Source: Lachnospiraceae bacterium
Lineage (GTDB): Bacteria; Bacillota; Clostridia; Lachnospirales; Lachnospiraceae
DNA: 43,134 nucleotides
Assembly (NCBI GenBank): GCA_017472605.1
Contig: JAFUPV010000015.1
Span: 1 to 43,134 of the forward strand
Direction of reading: 5' to 3'
Shown: positions 16,019 to 26,098 of the stretch, piece by piece
How the letters are laid out: every line of letters begins with the position of its first letter
Position numbering within the stretch: position 1 is the stretch's first letter
Translations under genes and position numbers: made by a program
The notes under the pieces: model-generated
Told to the model about the DNA's origin: nothing
Seen by the model: only the letters and a program-made list of their open reading frames with translations
The model's database searches: none

Positions 16019-16975
16019 TCAATAAAACCCATCAGACAGAAGCGGAATCAGAACTGCCATTGCCAGTACCGCTGCTGTCAGCAGACCAAGCGCATATGCT
16101 CTTCTGACTCTTCTCTGGCGCATCCCGATCACAATCTGTACCAGCATCAGAACTGCGGCGACGATTGCTGAAAGCACGGCAGGATAGGTCAGCGTTACCG
16201 GGCCAAACAGGCAGGCACCCCCAAGTCCTCCGCAAAACGCAAGAGAAGCAGGTCCATAGAGTCCGGGCTGAACATGGCTGCTTCCCTTTCTCCATTCCTT
16301 CAAAACCGGGACTGCAAAAAAAAGCACTGCCATCAGAATCCCAAGAAGAAGTCCCCAGAAAGCCGGATACTTTTTACCGGAATCTACCAGAATTCCTGCC
16401 TGCTCTCCCGTCAGAAATCCTCCGATCACCGCAATACAGAGCCCAGTCCCCGCAAGAAGCAGAGCCGGCACCGCCGGCCAGGATGTCTTGTGTTTTTCCA
16501 ATGGATATCCGCGCATGGATTCTGCCAGAAGCCCCACACATTCCGCAGCAAACAGCAGCAGGAGCAGAACACCGCTGATCCATCCCAGCGTCACATCCGG
16601 ATGCGTTTTTGTCAGTGTTCTGGCGCCAACCATGATCAGATAGATTAATACATAAAAGATAACTGCGCACTCTCTTCGCCACACAGAGCGATAGCAGGAA
16701 TACGGACTGATCAGACCGAGAAGCCCGCTGGCAGCCATAACTCCGTAAACACCTGCCCCCAACAGAAACAACAGCAGCAGATTGGACTGACGCAGTACCG
16801 AAAAAGAAGAAGCCAGCACGATCACCGGCAGTGCCTGCCGTCCCAGTATTGTCAGAAATCCAACAAGCAGAGAACTCTTTTTTCCCTTATCAACCGAAAG
16901 ACAAAGCCCGATCGCCGCGACAAAGCTTCCTGCCGCCGCCGTCAATATGCTTCCAATGAACAATAACCAGTTCAT
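16019..16975 (-). CDS. Polytopic membrane protein of unknown function
   Basis: 318 residues from the ATG at 16975, which has AAGGAGG 5 nt upstream; the frame continues to 17044 without a better site. About ten hydrophobic segments cover nearly the whole chain, for example WLLFIGSILTAAAGSFVAAI at the start and a run of alternating loops later, with short basic loops such as RRECAV and RQRRVRRAY. I do not recognise a family and see no obvious catalytic motif, so a transporter or membrane scaffold are both possible. It follows fba by 153 bp, with a terminator-like hairpin in between. Confidence 0.65.
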   Translation of the reverse strand: MNWLLFIGSILTAAAGSFVAAIGLCLSVDKGKKSSLLVGFLTILGRQALPVIVLASSFSVLRQSNLLLLFLLGAGVYGVMAASGLLGLISPYSCYRSVWRRECAVIFYVLIYLIMVGARTLTKTHPDVTLGWISGVLLLLLFAAECVGLLAESMRGYPLEKHKTSWPAVPALLLAGTGLCIAVIGGFLTGEQAGILVDSGKKYPAFWGLLLGILMAVLFFAVPVLKEWRKGSSHVQPGLYGPASLAFCGGLGGACLFGPVTLTYPAVLSAIVAAVLMLVQIVIGMRQRRVRRAYALGLLTAAVLAMAVLIPLLSDGFY

Positions 16976-16991
16976 GGACACCTCCTTATAC

Positions 16992-17031
16992 AAAAGGAGA
17001 TCCCCGTCTTTTTCAACGGACATCTCCTTTT
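16992..17031 (-). terminator. Terminator-like hairpin between fba and the membrane protein gene
   Basis: On the minus strand AAAAGGAGATGTCCGT pairs with ACGGGGATCTCCTTTT (one mismatch) around an 8-nt loop and ends in TTTTGTAT. The left arm resembles the downstream ribosome binding region AAGGAGGTGTCC. It probably ends most fba transcripts, with some read-through into 16975. Confidence 0.7.
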
Positions 17032-17080
17032 CTCGCTTATGCATTCAGTCAGATCTGCCAGTGACAGATCCACGGATCGT
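17032..17080 (-). repeat. Single copy of the dispersed hairpin element (minus orientation)
   Basis: On the minus strand: GATCTG, then TCACTGG, then CAGATC, then TGACTGAATGCATAAGCGA. The arms GATCTG/CAGATC form a perfect stem that differs in sequence from the other copies, while the tail is kept. It lies in the 3' untranslated region of fba. Confidence 0.75.
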
Positions 17081-17128
17081 TTCCGCATCCGCACGGATCA
17101 TCTTCCTGACACAATCTGCGCACAGCAA

Positions 17129-17995
17129 TTATTCAGCCTTGCCAACAGAACCGAACAGTTCCATCTTCTCACGTACAGTAGCCTTGATTGCCTCGGTTCC
17201 CGGAGCCAGAAGCTTACGCGGGTCAAAGCCCTTGCCCTTCTGATCCTTGCCAGCCTCGATATATTCACGGGTCGCTGCAGCGAAGGACAGCTGGCACTCA
17301 GTGTTTACGTTGATCTTGGATACGCCAAGAGAGATAGCCTTCTTGATCATCTCTTCCGGAATTCCGGTACCGCCGTGAAGTACAAGCGGCATGTCGCCAA
17401 CCTTCTCGCTTACTGCAGCCAGAGTCTCAAAGCTCAGTCCCTGCCAGTTTTCCGGATATACACCGTGGATGTTTCCGATACCTGCAGCCAGCATGGTTAC
17501 GCCCAGATCAGCAATTGCCTTGCACTCGTTCGGATCTGCGCACTCGCCCATACCAACAACGCCGTCTTCCTCGCCGCCGATGGAACCAACCTCAGCCTCA
17601 AGGGACAGACCCATTGCCTTACATACAGAAACCAGCTCCTTGGTCTTTGCAACGTTCTCATCAATCGGGAAGTGAGAACCGTCAAACATGATGGAGGAGA
17701 AGCCAGCCTTGATGCACTTGTAGCATCCCTCGTAGCTGCCGTGATCCAGATGAAGGGCAACCGGAACGGTAATGTTCATCTCTTCGATCATTGCCTTTAC
17801 CATTGCTGCAACGGTACCAAAACCGGTCATATACTTTCCTGCCCCCTCAGAAACACCAAGGATAACCGGGCTCTTTAACTCCTGAGCAGTAGCAAGGATT
17901 GCCTTTGTCCACTCCAGATTGTTGATATTGAACTGACCAACTGCATATTTGCCGGCTTTTGCTTTCTTTAACATCTCTTCTGCTGTTACTAACAT
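17129..17995 (-). CDS. fba: Class II fructose-1,6-bisphosphate aldolase
   Basis: 288 residues, full length for the zinc-dependent class II enzyme of Firmicutes. It opens LVTAEEMLKKAKAGKYAVGQFNINN. Metal-binding and catalytic segments are ALHLDHGS near residue 83, EAEVGSIGGEEDGV near 135, and PLVLHGGTGIP with ISLGVSKINVNTE near 205-235. It splits fructose 1,6-bisphosphate into dihydroxyacetone phosphate and glyceraldehyde 3-phosphate in glycolysis and does the reverse in gluconeogenesis. The ATG has AAGGAGGT upstream. It has its own strong promoter at 18055-18083 and is divergent from the small membrane protein at 18186. Confidence 0.97.
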   Translation of the reverse strand: MLVTAEEMLKKAKAGKYAVGQFNINNLEWTKAILATAQELKSPVILGVSEGAGKYMTGFGTVAAMVKAMIEEMNITVPVALHLDHGSYEGCYKCIKAGFSSIMFDGSHFPIDENVAKTKELVSVCKAMGLSLEAEVGSIGGEEDGVVGMGECADPNECKAIADLGVTMLAAGIGNIHGVYPENWQGLSFETLAAVSEKVGDMPLVLHGGTGIPEEMIKKAISLGVSKINVNTECQLSFAAATREYIEAGKDQKGKGFDPRKLLAPGTEAIKATVREKMELFGSVGKAE

Positions 17996-18054
17996 AAAAC
18001 GTGACCTCCTTAAACTTGGGCGGATTGTCTTTTATTTCACAACCTCTGCATTTC

Positions 18055-18083
18055 AGTATAGCATTGTTCGGTCGGCATTTCAA
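18055..18083 (-). promoter_or_regulatory. Sigma-A promoter of fba
   Basis: On the minus strand TTGAAA (18078-18083) and TATACT (18055-18060) with a 17-bp spacer, about 60 bp upstream of the ATG. Confidence 0.8.
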
Positions 18084-18127
18084 CCTTTTATTTATGAAAA
18101 TTTCATTCTTTGCCTGTCGCGCGCCGA

Positions 18128-18156
18128 TTGACTTTTGATGCCCGTGAGGGTATGAT
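18128..18156 (+). promoter_or_regulatory. Sigma-A promoter of the small membrane protein gene
   Basis: TTGACT (18128-18133) and TATGAT (18151-18156) with a 17-bp spacer, 30 bp before the ATG at 18186. Confidence 0.75.
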
Positions 18157-18185
18157 TGAGTCATATTCTGGAAAGGGGATTTGTT

Positions 18186-18602
18186 ATGTTAAAGAAAGGA
18201 TCTGATTTCAGGGTAAGAATTCTTCCCTGGATCTGCGTTGGCATCGGAACTGTGGCTACAGCCGTCCTGATCATCGGTAAGCTGGTGATGGTTCCGGAGC
18301 TGTTATCAATTTTTTATACCCTGCTGCTGGCAGCGGCGGGACTTGCTGCCGGATTTGTTCTGATCCGGAACATCAATAAGAAACCGTACTCCAAACGGGA
18401 TTATTTTGCAATGAACGGAACGATGATCCTCTGCTGGGTCGGTTCTCTGGCTGTGATCCTTACTGTCACAGAAATGAGCTGGGTTTATCTGGTATGCCTT
18501 CCGGTATCCACCTTCTGCATCACGTTCTACATTGGCTACATCCCAAAACGCATCGCCCTTCTCGACGAGATCAAACGCCGCGAATCCATGCACCGCAGCT
18601 AA
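18186..18602 (+). CDS. Small four-helix membrane protein, unknown function
   Basis: 138 residues from the ATG at 18186, which follows GAAAGGGG. Four hydrophobic segments are visible (around residues 10-28, 35-60, 77-97 and 100-122), joined by short loops; the loop KKPYSKRDYF between helices 2 and 3 is positively charged and likely cytoplasmic. The C-terminus is basic (IKRRESMHRS). I do not recognise a family. It stands alone, with its own promoter and a shared bidirectional terminator at 18679. Confidence 0.7.
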   Translation: MLKKGSDFRVRILPWICVGIGTVATAVLIIGKLVMVPELLSIFYTLLLAAAGLAAGFVLIRNINKKPYSKRDYFAMNGTMILCWVGSLAVILTVTEMSWVYLVCLPVSTFCITFYIGYIPKRIALLDEIKRRESMHRS

Positions 18603-18678
18603 GCGCTGATGGCCAGGCACACAGCTGACAGACGCGCTGACGACAAATCAAACTGCGAACCAGACACTGCATGTACCG

Positions 18679-18717
18679 AAAAAAATACGCTCTGCTCCAC
18701 GCAGGGCGTATTTTTTT
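18679..18717. terminator. Bidirectional intrinsic terminator
   Basis: A 17-bp stem starting with seven A residues and ending with seven T residues (core ATACGC / GCGTAT) around a 5-nt loop. It serves both the plus-strand membrane protein gene and the minus-strand PrcB-like gene. Confidence 0.92.
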
Positions 18718-18727
18718 CAATCACTCA

Positions 18728-19177
18728 TCACTGAAACAGCACCGGTTCTTCCCGTTTCTCCGTCTTCACCACCGCATAAGGATAGCTGATGTTCGCGGGC
18801 TCTTCGCCTTCCGGCCCAAGAAGGATGCTTTCGAAAACAATGCTTCCATCTTTCAAATATACCCGCGGAATCTGAATGCTGTATCCGCCAGTTGTCTGTC
18901 TTCCATAGCCGACCGCAATGTAAAGGTAGTCGCCATCCAGATAGGTCAGCTTAAATTCCCCCTCCTTCTTCTGATCAATGATCGTTTTCAGCTCCTGCGG
19001 CAATTCCTGCGGCGACACCACCGTATATGCAATTTCCTGCATTTCACTGTCCTCACGGTTCTTTGCGCATCCGAATGCCAGGCTGACGGAAACGAGGAGG
19101 AGCAGGAACAGACAGAGACACCGGCTGCCGCGGCTATTGCAGGCATCTGATTTCTTCCACTGCATCTGTTCAGACAT
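18728..19177 (-). CDS. PrcB C-terminal domain lipoprotein
   Basis: 149 residues. A polar start is followed by a strong hydrophobic segment (CLCLFLLLLVSVSLAF) and the lipobox AFGC, so the protein is probably lipid-anchored outside the cell. The rest resembles the PrcB_C domain, known as an accessory subunit of a surface protease: YTVVSPQELPQELKTIID, then GEFKLTYLDGDYLYIAVGYGRQTTGGYSI. A partner protease is not seen here. The likely ribosome binding site, GGAG, lies in the right arm of the hairpin at 19184-19219, 7 nt before the ATG, so expression may depend on that hairpin. Confidence 0.75.
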   Translation of the reverse strand: MSEQMQWKKSDACNSRGSRCLCLFLLLLVSVSLAFGCAKNREDSEMQEIAYTVVSPQELPQELKTIIDQKKEGEFKLTYLDGDYLYIAVGYGRQTTGGYSIQIPRVYLKDGSIVFESILLGPEGEEPANISYPYAVVKTEKREEPVLFQ

Positions 19178-19183
19178 AAAAAG

Positions 19184-19219
19184 GCTCCATAAAATAGGCT
19201 TTGGTCTATTTTATGGAGC
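19184..19219 (-). terminator. Terminator-like hairpin that includes the PrcB-like ribosome binding site
   Basis: On the minus strand GCTCCATAAAATAG pairs perfectly with CTATTTTATGGAGC (14 bp, 8-nt loop), followed by CTTTTT and then the ATG of the next gene. It can stop transcripts from the FtsL-like gene, and it also hides the GGAG of the next gene. Confidence 0.8.
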
Positions 19220-19230
19220 TTCTGCTCTGC

Positions 19231-19785
19231 TTATTCCGATTTTTGTGGGATCTCATCCAGCTGATAAACGGAACCGTTATCCTGTTTCTGGTAATAAACA
19301 ATCTGCGACTTATCCGGATATTTCATCCCAAGCGTATTTACCGCATAGTCATAGATTGCCTGATAGTCAATTTCTGTCTCGATCATGCCGCTCAGCGCAT
19401 TATTATCCCGCACCAGAGTTACATATTTCGCTTCCAGGCTGCTGTTGGTCCGAAGCATACCGGTTGCGGCTGCCTGCTGATAAAGCAGGAAGCTGCAGGC
19501 CGCCAGCATCACGACCATGACAGCAGAAATCGCTGCCATTTCCACTCTGCTCCAGCGGTTTGCTTTATCAAAGCGGCTGCGGACTTCACGCTCGATCGCA
19601 TGCTTTCTGACATTGCGTTCCCAGCGTTTTCTGCGCTCTTCACGAATTCGTTCTTCTCTGGTTTTTACCGGCTGAAGAACCCGTTTCGGCTGTGCCGCCT
19701 CCTGTCTCACTGTACTTTCTCTGGTGTACACCGAATAGGAGCGGCTACCTGAATGTAGTCTTACTATCTTCTGTTGTTCCTGCAT
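19231..19785 (-). CDS. FtsL-like septum protein (single membrane helix, coiled coil)
   Basis: 184 residues. The long N-terminal part (about 1-80) is very basic and probably cytoplasmic (REERIREERRKRWERNVRK). One membrane helix spans about residues 84-105 (ISAVMVVMLAACSFLLY). The extracytoplasmic part has a short heptad-like segment and the phrase YDYAVNTLGMKYPDKSQIVYY, which is typical of FtsL/DivIC-type division proteins. Such proteins form a complex with FtsB/DivIC and FtsQ/DivIB at the septum. The gene stands alone, with a promoter at 19905-19933. The basic tail is longer than in classical FtsL, so the exact role is inferred. Confidence 0.6.
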   Translation of the reverse strand: MQEQQKIVRLHSGSRSYSVYTRESTVRQEAAQPKRVLQPVKTREERIREERRKRWERNVRKHAIEREVRSRFDKANRWSRVEMAAISAVMVVMLAACSFLLYQQAAATGMLRTNSSLEAKYVTLVRDNNALSGMIETEIDYQAIYDYAVNTLGMKYPDKSQIVYYQKQDNGSVYQLDEIPQKSE

Positions 19786-19904
19786 CTCTTATCCTCGTGC
19801 ACCTGCCAGTTACTCACTGTTTCTATCAAAAGAATCCATCGATACCGTTAACTCGTACCGATTTCGCTCAATTTCGTCACTATGTCCAAAATTTTACGCA
19901 TACT

Positions 19905-19933
19905 ATTGTACACCATGACACGAGGAAAGTCAA
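19905..19933 (-). promoter_or_regulatory. Sigma-A promoter of the FtsL-like gene
   Basis: On the minus strand TTGACT (19928-19933) and TACAAT (19905-19910) with a 17-bp spacer, 120 bp upstream of the ATG. Confidence 0.75.
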
Positions 19934-20044
19934 TCCTATTTGTCGATTTACGCGAAATCCTTTTCGCAAATTCTGACACTTTTTCTCTTGTCCGTCATCA
20001 AAACCGAACAGGAACCAGCTGTCTGCATTTCGATTTTTCTCCCG

Positions 20045-22144
20045 TTACTCCTCTTCCGCAACATAGATTGTCGCCGTCTGAGGGCCAACGTACACTTCCA
20101 GAATTCCATTGTGAACCGTTTCCACAATGACTCCCACATTATATCCGCCTGCATTCGTCTGCATGACACGCTTCATGGCAGCTTCCTGCTTCACATTTGC
20201 CTGCCAGACCGGAATCTGAACGCGAATCCCTACCTTATTGTTATTTACCAGCACAACAGCCTGTCCGCCCTTTCCAAAGCGGCCGTATGCAAGCCAGTGC
20301 TTTCCGCCTGCCAGCGGCTTGTAGGAACCGTCACGGAAGAAGGAATAGCGCTTGTGGATCTGAATGGCATAGCGGTGGAATTCGATCAGCTCCCAGTCCT
20401 CTTTTCCCCAGGGATAGGTTCTGCGGTTATCCGGATCGGTCCAGCCGACCTGACCGGCTTCATCCGCATAGTAAATGGTCGGAGCACCCGGCAATGTCAT
20501 CTGCATCACAACTGCTGCGCGGAAAACGCCTTTTTCGACACCGCGGCCCGCCGCATCGGCGCCTGCCGTTGCCAATCTTCCAACGGTGCGGTTTGTCCTG
20601 GTCAGGAAACGGGAATGGTCGTGATTGGAAAGCTCATTCATTGCCGTATCCAGCGAGCAGCGCTGGAATTTGCTCATGTTCCGGCTCATGGTGCGGAAAA
20701 ACCAGTCACTGTTGCCGTAAAGCTCTTCCTTATATTCGTCGCTGTGCTTTTCCATTCCGGTCAGGAACCAGGTTACCGGCTCCATGAACGCATCGTAGTT
20801 CATGACAGTATCCCACTGATCGCCCTCGATCCAGCTGCTGGGATCTCCGTAATGCTCCGCAAGAATGATCGCGTTGGGATTTGCCTCCTTGACGCTCTTT
20901 CGGAAATCCCGCCAGAACTGGTGATTGACTTCGGGGCTGTGTCCCAGATCAGCCGCCACATCAAGACGCCATCCGTCTGCGTTGAACGGCGGGCTTACCC
21001 ACTTCTTTCCCACATTCAGAATATAGTCATAGAGCTGACGGGAGCCTTCATAGTTCAGCTTCGGCAGCGTGTCATGGCCCCACCAGCCGTCGTAATGATC
21101 GTTATAGGGCCAGCGGTCATCATCGATGAAGTCAAAATAGTCGTGATAGGGGCTGTCCGCGGAAACATAGGCGCCTTTTTCATAGCCGGACTGGTTCTCA
21201 TAGATTTCCTCACGGTCAAGCCACTTGTTGAAGGAACCGCAGTGGTTAAACACGCCGTCCAGAATGACTTTCATGCCGCGGGCATGGATCTTTTCCACCA
21301 GCGCGATAAAATATTCATTGCTGGCTTCCAGATTTTCCCGTGAGGTCACACGGGTAATGTAGCGTTCCGCCTTCGTGTTGTCCATGGACTTTCTGGGCAG
21401 AAGCTTTCCGCCGTCCTTTTTGATCACCGCCAGATGGGGATCAATGTAATCATAGTCCTGGCTGTCATATTTATGGTTGGACGGAGACACGAACATGGGA
21501 TTGAAATAGATGACTTCCACTCCAAGATGCTGGAGATAGTCCAGCTTCGCCTCAACACCCTGCAGATCGCCCCCGTAAAAACGACAGACATCCAGGGCAG
21601 AGGGAATGCTGTTCCAGTCCTTTACCTGCTCACACTGCATGTTAATGTAGCCATATTCTCCGGTCAGAACATCGTTATCCGGGTTTCCGTTGCAGAAACG
21701 GTCGGTATAGATCTGGTAGATTACGGCTCCCTTTGCCCACTGCGGCGCATGAAAGCCGGGGGTGATCCGGAAGGAATAGGGCGCTTCCACCGAACCATCC
21801 GGTCCCAGTTTATTGTAAAAACAGTCATTGCCGTCACATGTTATCTTAAAATAGTAGGAAACCGCCTGTTCTCCCACTGTCAGTTCCGTTTCATAGTAGT
21901 CAAAGCGGCCTGCTGTCGTTGCCTTTTTCATTTCGTAACATCCGGCAGAAGCAGTTTTCTTCTCTCCCGCTGCGGATTCTTTTTCGGTTCCGCCAGTGAT
22001 CAGATACACATGATCCACGTTATCTGCAGCGGTCCGGAAGCGGATCGTTACGGTATCTCCCTGCTCAGGTTCTGCCGGAATGCGGTACGCCTCTGTCTCA
22101 TCGCAAAACAGAGCACCTTTATTTAATAATAAGCTGCTGTGCAT
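20045..22144 (-). CDS. Glycoside hydrolase family 13, alpha-amylase/neopullulanase type
   Basis: 699 residues. The N-terminal 125 residues look like the CBM34-type domain of neopullulanases and maltogenic amylases. The catalytic barrel starts at GAVIYQIYTDRFCNG. The three expected acidic residues are present: D395 (GWRLDVAAD), E430 (ILAEHYGD) and D509 (SNHDHSRF). A C-terminal beta domain ends the protein. There is no signal peptide, so it probably acts in the cytoplasm on imported malto-oligosaccharides. The start at 22144 has only a weak site (GGATGG). The gene has a long leader reaching back towards ftsH, with a GC-rich hairpin at 22308-22339. Confidence 0.93.
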   Translation of the reverse strand: MHSSLLLNKGALFCDETEAYRIPAEPEQGDTVTIRFRTAADNVDHVYLITGGTEKESAAGEKKTASAGCYEMKKATTAGRFDYYETELTVGEQAVSYYFKITCDGNDCFYNKLGPDGSVEAPYSFRITPGFHAPQWAKGAVIYQIYTDRFCNGNPDNDVLTGEYGYINMQCEQVKDWNSIPSALDVCRFYGGDLQGVEAKLDYLQHLGVEVIYFNPMFVSPSNHKYDSQDYDYIDPHLAVIKKDGGKLLPRKSMDNTKAERYITRVTSRENLEASNEYFIALVEKIHARGMKVILDGVFNHCGSFNKWLDREEIYENQSGYEKGAYVSADSPYHDYFDFIDDDRWPYNDHYDGWWGHDTLPKLNYEGSRQLYDYILNVGKKWVSPPFNADGWRLDVAADLGHSPEVNHQFWRDFRKSVKEANPNAIILAEHYGDPSSWIEGDQWDTVMNYDAFMEPVTWFLTGMEKHSDEYKEELYGNSDWFFRTMSRNMSKFQRCSLDTAMNELSNHDHSRFLTRTNRTVGRLATAGADAAGRGVEKGVFRAAVVMQMTLPGAPTIYYADEAGQVGWTDPDNRRTYPWGKEDWELIEFHRYAIQIHKRYSFFRDGSYKPLAGGKHWLAYGRFGKGGQAVVLVNNNKVGIRVQIPVWQANVKQEAAMKRVMQTNAGGYNVGVIVETVHNGILEVYVGPQTATIYVAEEE

Positions 22145-22576
22145 TGTAATAAACCATCCATTCTATTTTTACATGATTTTCTATTTTATTATAGATATTT
22201 AAATAAAACAAGCTGTTTTTTGTTCAATTCCGTTCACTTTCAAACATTTCCCCAAATTGCACAAAAAATCATTCGCTTTTTCTACGCCGCGCAAGCCGGT
22301 ATAACGGAGAAGAGACCGGCTTTGGCGCCGGTCTCTTCTGAGAAGGTATTTCATTTCTTATGGGGTGTAGCAAAAAACTATACAATGTATTGGGGGTTTA
22401 CATGTTGTATTATAACAGGATTCCGAAAACAAGTGTGCACAAACATTACAATTTCACGCCATTCTTTTTGTCAATCCTGCACAATTGCGTGTATTCCATG
22501 CAATTCCGCTTTCAGGGAGACAAATCCGTTCCAAGAGGGAATCTTCCGCTCTCACCCGGTTCGCCGCTCACGCAAA
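22145..22576 (-). other. Long leader region of the amylase gene
   Basis: On the minus strand two possible promoters are visible: TTGACA (22469-22474) with TGTAAT (22445-22450), 18-bp spacer, and an extended -10 TGTTATAAT at 22409-22417. A perfect 13-bp hairpin AGAAGAGACCGGC / GCCGGTCTCTTCT with a 6-nt loop (22308-22339) follows, without a T-run. Closer to the gene is another TATAAT (22188-22193) in an AT-rich stretch. The hairpin may also mark the end of the ftsH transcript. Confidence 0.5.
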
Positions 22577-24424
<1,848 letters not shown>

Positions 24425-24465
24425 AATAACAAATCCTCCTTAAGCCACCTGGCTCTGCTGCTCCG

Positions 24466-26037
24466 TTATACGGTAACTTTCTGCGTGCGGTTTGATTGAG
24501 AACAGCCGGACATGCACTGTCTGGATGCCTTCTCCCAGATCAGTTCCACTTCCAGAACAAGCCTCGTTCTTTCTGTCACCCTGCAGCTCTCGTCCATCCG
24601 GTATCCGGGGATCCATAAAATCCGGTTCCCTTCTGCCAGAAGAGGCCAACTGCTCCGCGCCCAGACCGGCATTCCGGAATCGATCAGGCACTGCTTCAGC
24701 TTCCTGTGTTTTCCGGCACCGACACCGATGAGGTCTCCCGCCATCCGGTTCCGCAGAATAAGTCTATTTTTTATTGTATCATAATCGAACCGGTTTACAC
24801 AACAATTTTGCGGTACTTTTTTTGCATTCTTAACCGGAAAAACACGGATCCGGACTGAAAACTCCGGTACTTCCCGTTTTTCCTCCGCTGACAGCCAAAG
24901 AAAATCGCCGGATACAAGAACGTGCACACCACCCGGCAGCTCCATTCTGCGTCCGCTCTGTCCCTTCGCCAGCTCAATCACCGACTCCAGATGTTTTCTG
25001 GAAATGTCCTTCAGTCCGGCTCCCAGCTCTCTGAGAGAATGGCGGATCAGATAGACAAGAAGAAGACGGGGCTGTTCCAAAAACAGCTTCCGGTTCATCC
25101 GGACTGCCGGCGGCGCAAGCAGCCGCCCGATCTGTTCCCGCAGTGCCTCCGCGGTGCTGCCTGCTTCCGTTCCGTTTGCCGCTGCCGCCGCTCCTCCCGC
25201 TTCCGCTCCGTTTCCCGCTGCCGCCGCTCCTCCTGCTTCCGTTCCGTTTCCCGCTGCCGCCGCTCCTCCCGTTTCCGTTCCGTTTCCCGCTGCCGCCGCC
25301 CGTCCCGTTTCCTCCAGAAACAGCCGCTCTGCCTCACGGCAGAACCAGGCATCTGCTTCCTGCAGATCCGCCGCTGCCGCCGCAATGTGTTCCACTGCCC
25401 GCTCATTGCATGCCGAGGTCAGCTCCGGCAGCAGATTTCTCCGGATCCGGTTGCGCAGATAAGTATCCTCCAGATTGGTCCGGTCTGTCTGCCAGCCGAT
25501 TCCCTCCCTGATCAGATAGTCTTCAATCTCCTGTCTGCGTACGCAGAGAAACGGCCGGATGATCCGGTCTCTTCTTGCTGCTATCCCGGCCATTCCTTTC
25601 AGACCGCTTCCCCGTGCCAGATTCATCAGCACCGTTTCCGCCAGATCATCCATGTGGTGAGCCACTGCGATCCGGTCATAGTCCAGCTGCCTCCGCACTT
25701 CTTCCAGACGCTGATACCGGATCATGCGTCCGGCTTCCTCCAGCGAAAGCCGGTTTTCTCTGGCCATCTGGGGCACGTCCTCCACGAAACAGAAAAGACG
25801 CACGCCCCATTCCCGGCAAAGCTTCTCCACATAGCCCATATCCTCAAAAGCCTCTTCCCCGCGGATTCCATGGTGAACATGAACCGCTGCCAGCTTCAGA
25901 TCCCACTCGCCGCGCAGTCCGCAGAACACATGCAGAAGCGCCACCGAATCCGCTCCGCCGGAAACACCGATGACCACACCGTCCCCCGGCTCAAACAGCA
26001 TTTCTTTTCTGGAAAATTCTGAAATCCTCTTTCTCAT
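24466..26037 (-). CDS. tilS: tRNA(Ile)-lysidine synthetase with an internal repeat insertion
   Basis: 523 residues, slightly long for the family. The PP-loop SGGADS is at 26-31, followed by VHVHHGIRGEEA and VAHHMDDLAETVLMNLARGSGLKG, the catalytic core that binds ATP. The enzyme puts lysine on C34 of tRNA-Ile(CAU), allowing reading of AUA; it is essential in most bacteria. Residues about 244-291 consist of four 12-residue units rich in Ala and Gly, an insertion between the catalytic core and the C-terminal tRNA-binding domains. The C-terminus (KHRKLKQCLIDSGMP...RILWIPGYRMD) is intact, so the gene looks functional. It lies 61 bp after spoIIE. Confidence 0.95.
   Translation of the reverse strand: MRKRISEFSRKEMLFEPGDGVVIGVSGGADSVALLHVFCGLRGEWDLKLAAVHVHHGIRGEEAFEDMGYVEKLCREWGVRLFCFVEDVPQMARENRLSLEEAGRMIRYQRLEEVRRQLDYDRIAVAHHMDDLAETVLMNLARGSGLKGMAGIAARRDRIIRPFLCVRRQEIEDYLIREGIGWQTDRTNLEDTYLRNRIRRNLLPELTSACNERAVEHIAAAAADLQEADAWFCREAERLFLEETGRAAAAGNGTETGGAAAAGNGTEAGGAAAAGNGAEAGGAAAAANGTEAGSTAEALREQIGRLLAPPAVRMNRKLFLEQPRLLLVYLIRHSLRELGAGLKDISRKHLESVIELAKGQSGRRMELPGGVHVLVSGDFLWLSAEEKREVPEFSVRIRVFPVKNAKKVPQNCCVNRFDYDTIKNRLILRNRMAGDLIGVGAGKHRKLKQCLIDSGMPVWARSSWPLLAEGNRILWIPGYRMDESCRVTERTRLVLEVELIWEKASRQCMSGCSQSNRTQKVTV
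25163..25306 (-). repeat. 36-bp minisatellite inside tilS (four units)
   Basis: Units start at 25163, 25199, 25235 and 25271 and differ by a few bases. Each encodes a 12-residue block resembling GGAAAAGNGTEA. The unit length is a multiple of three, so gain or loss of copies keeps the frame. Confidence 0.93.
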
Positions 26038-26098
26038 CCGTTCCTCTCAATCCGGCTGCCCCCACCGGCCAGCCCGCTGATTTCCATCCATAACTATA

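Noticed and set aside
24922-26022. A 366-codon open frame antisense to tilS
   Set aside because: It has no ribosome binding site, its composition mirrors tilS codon bias and the GC-rich repeat, and tilS itself is fully convincing.
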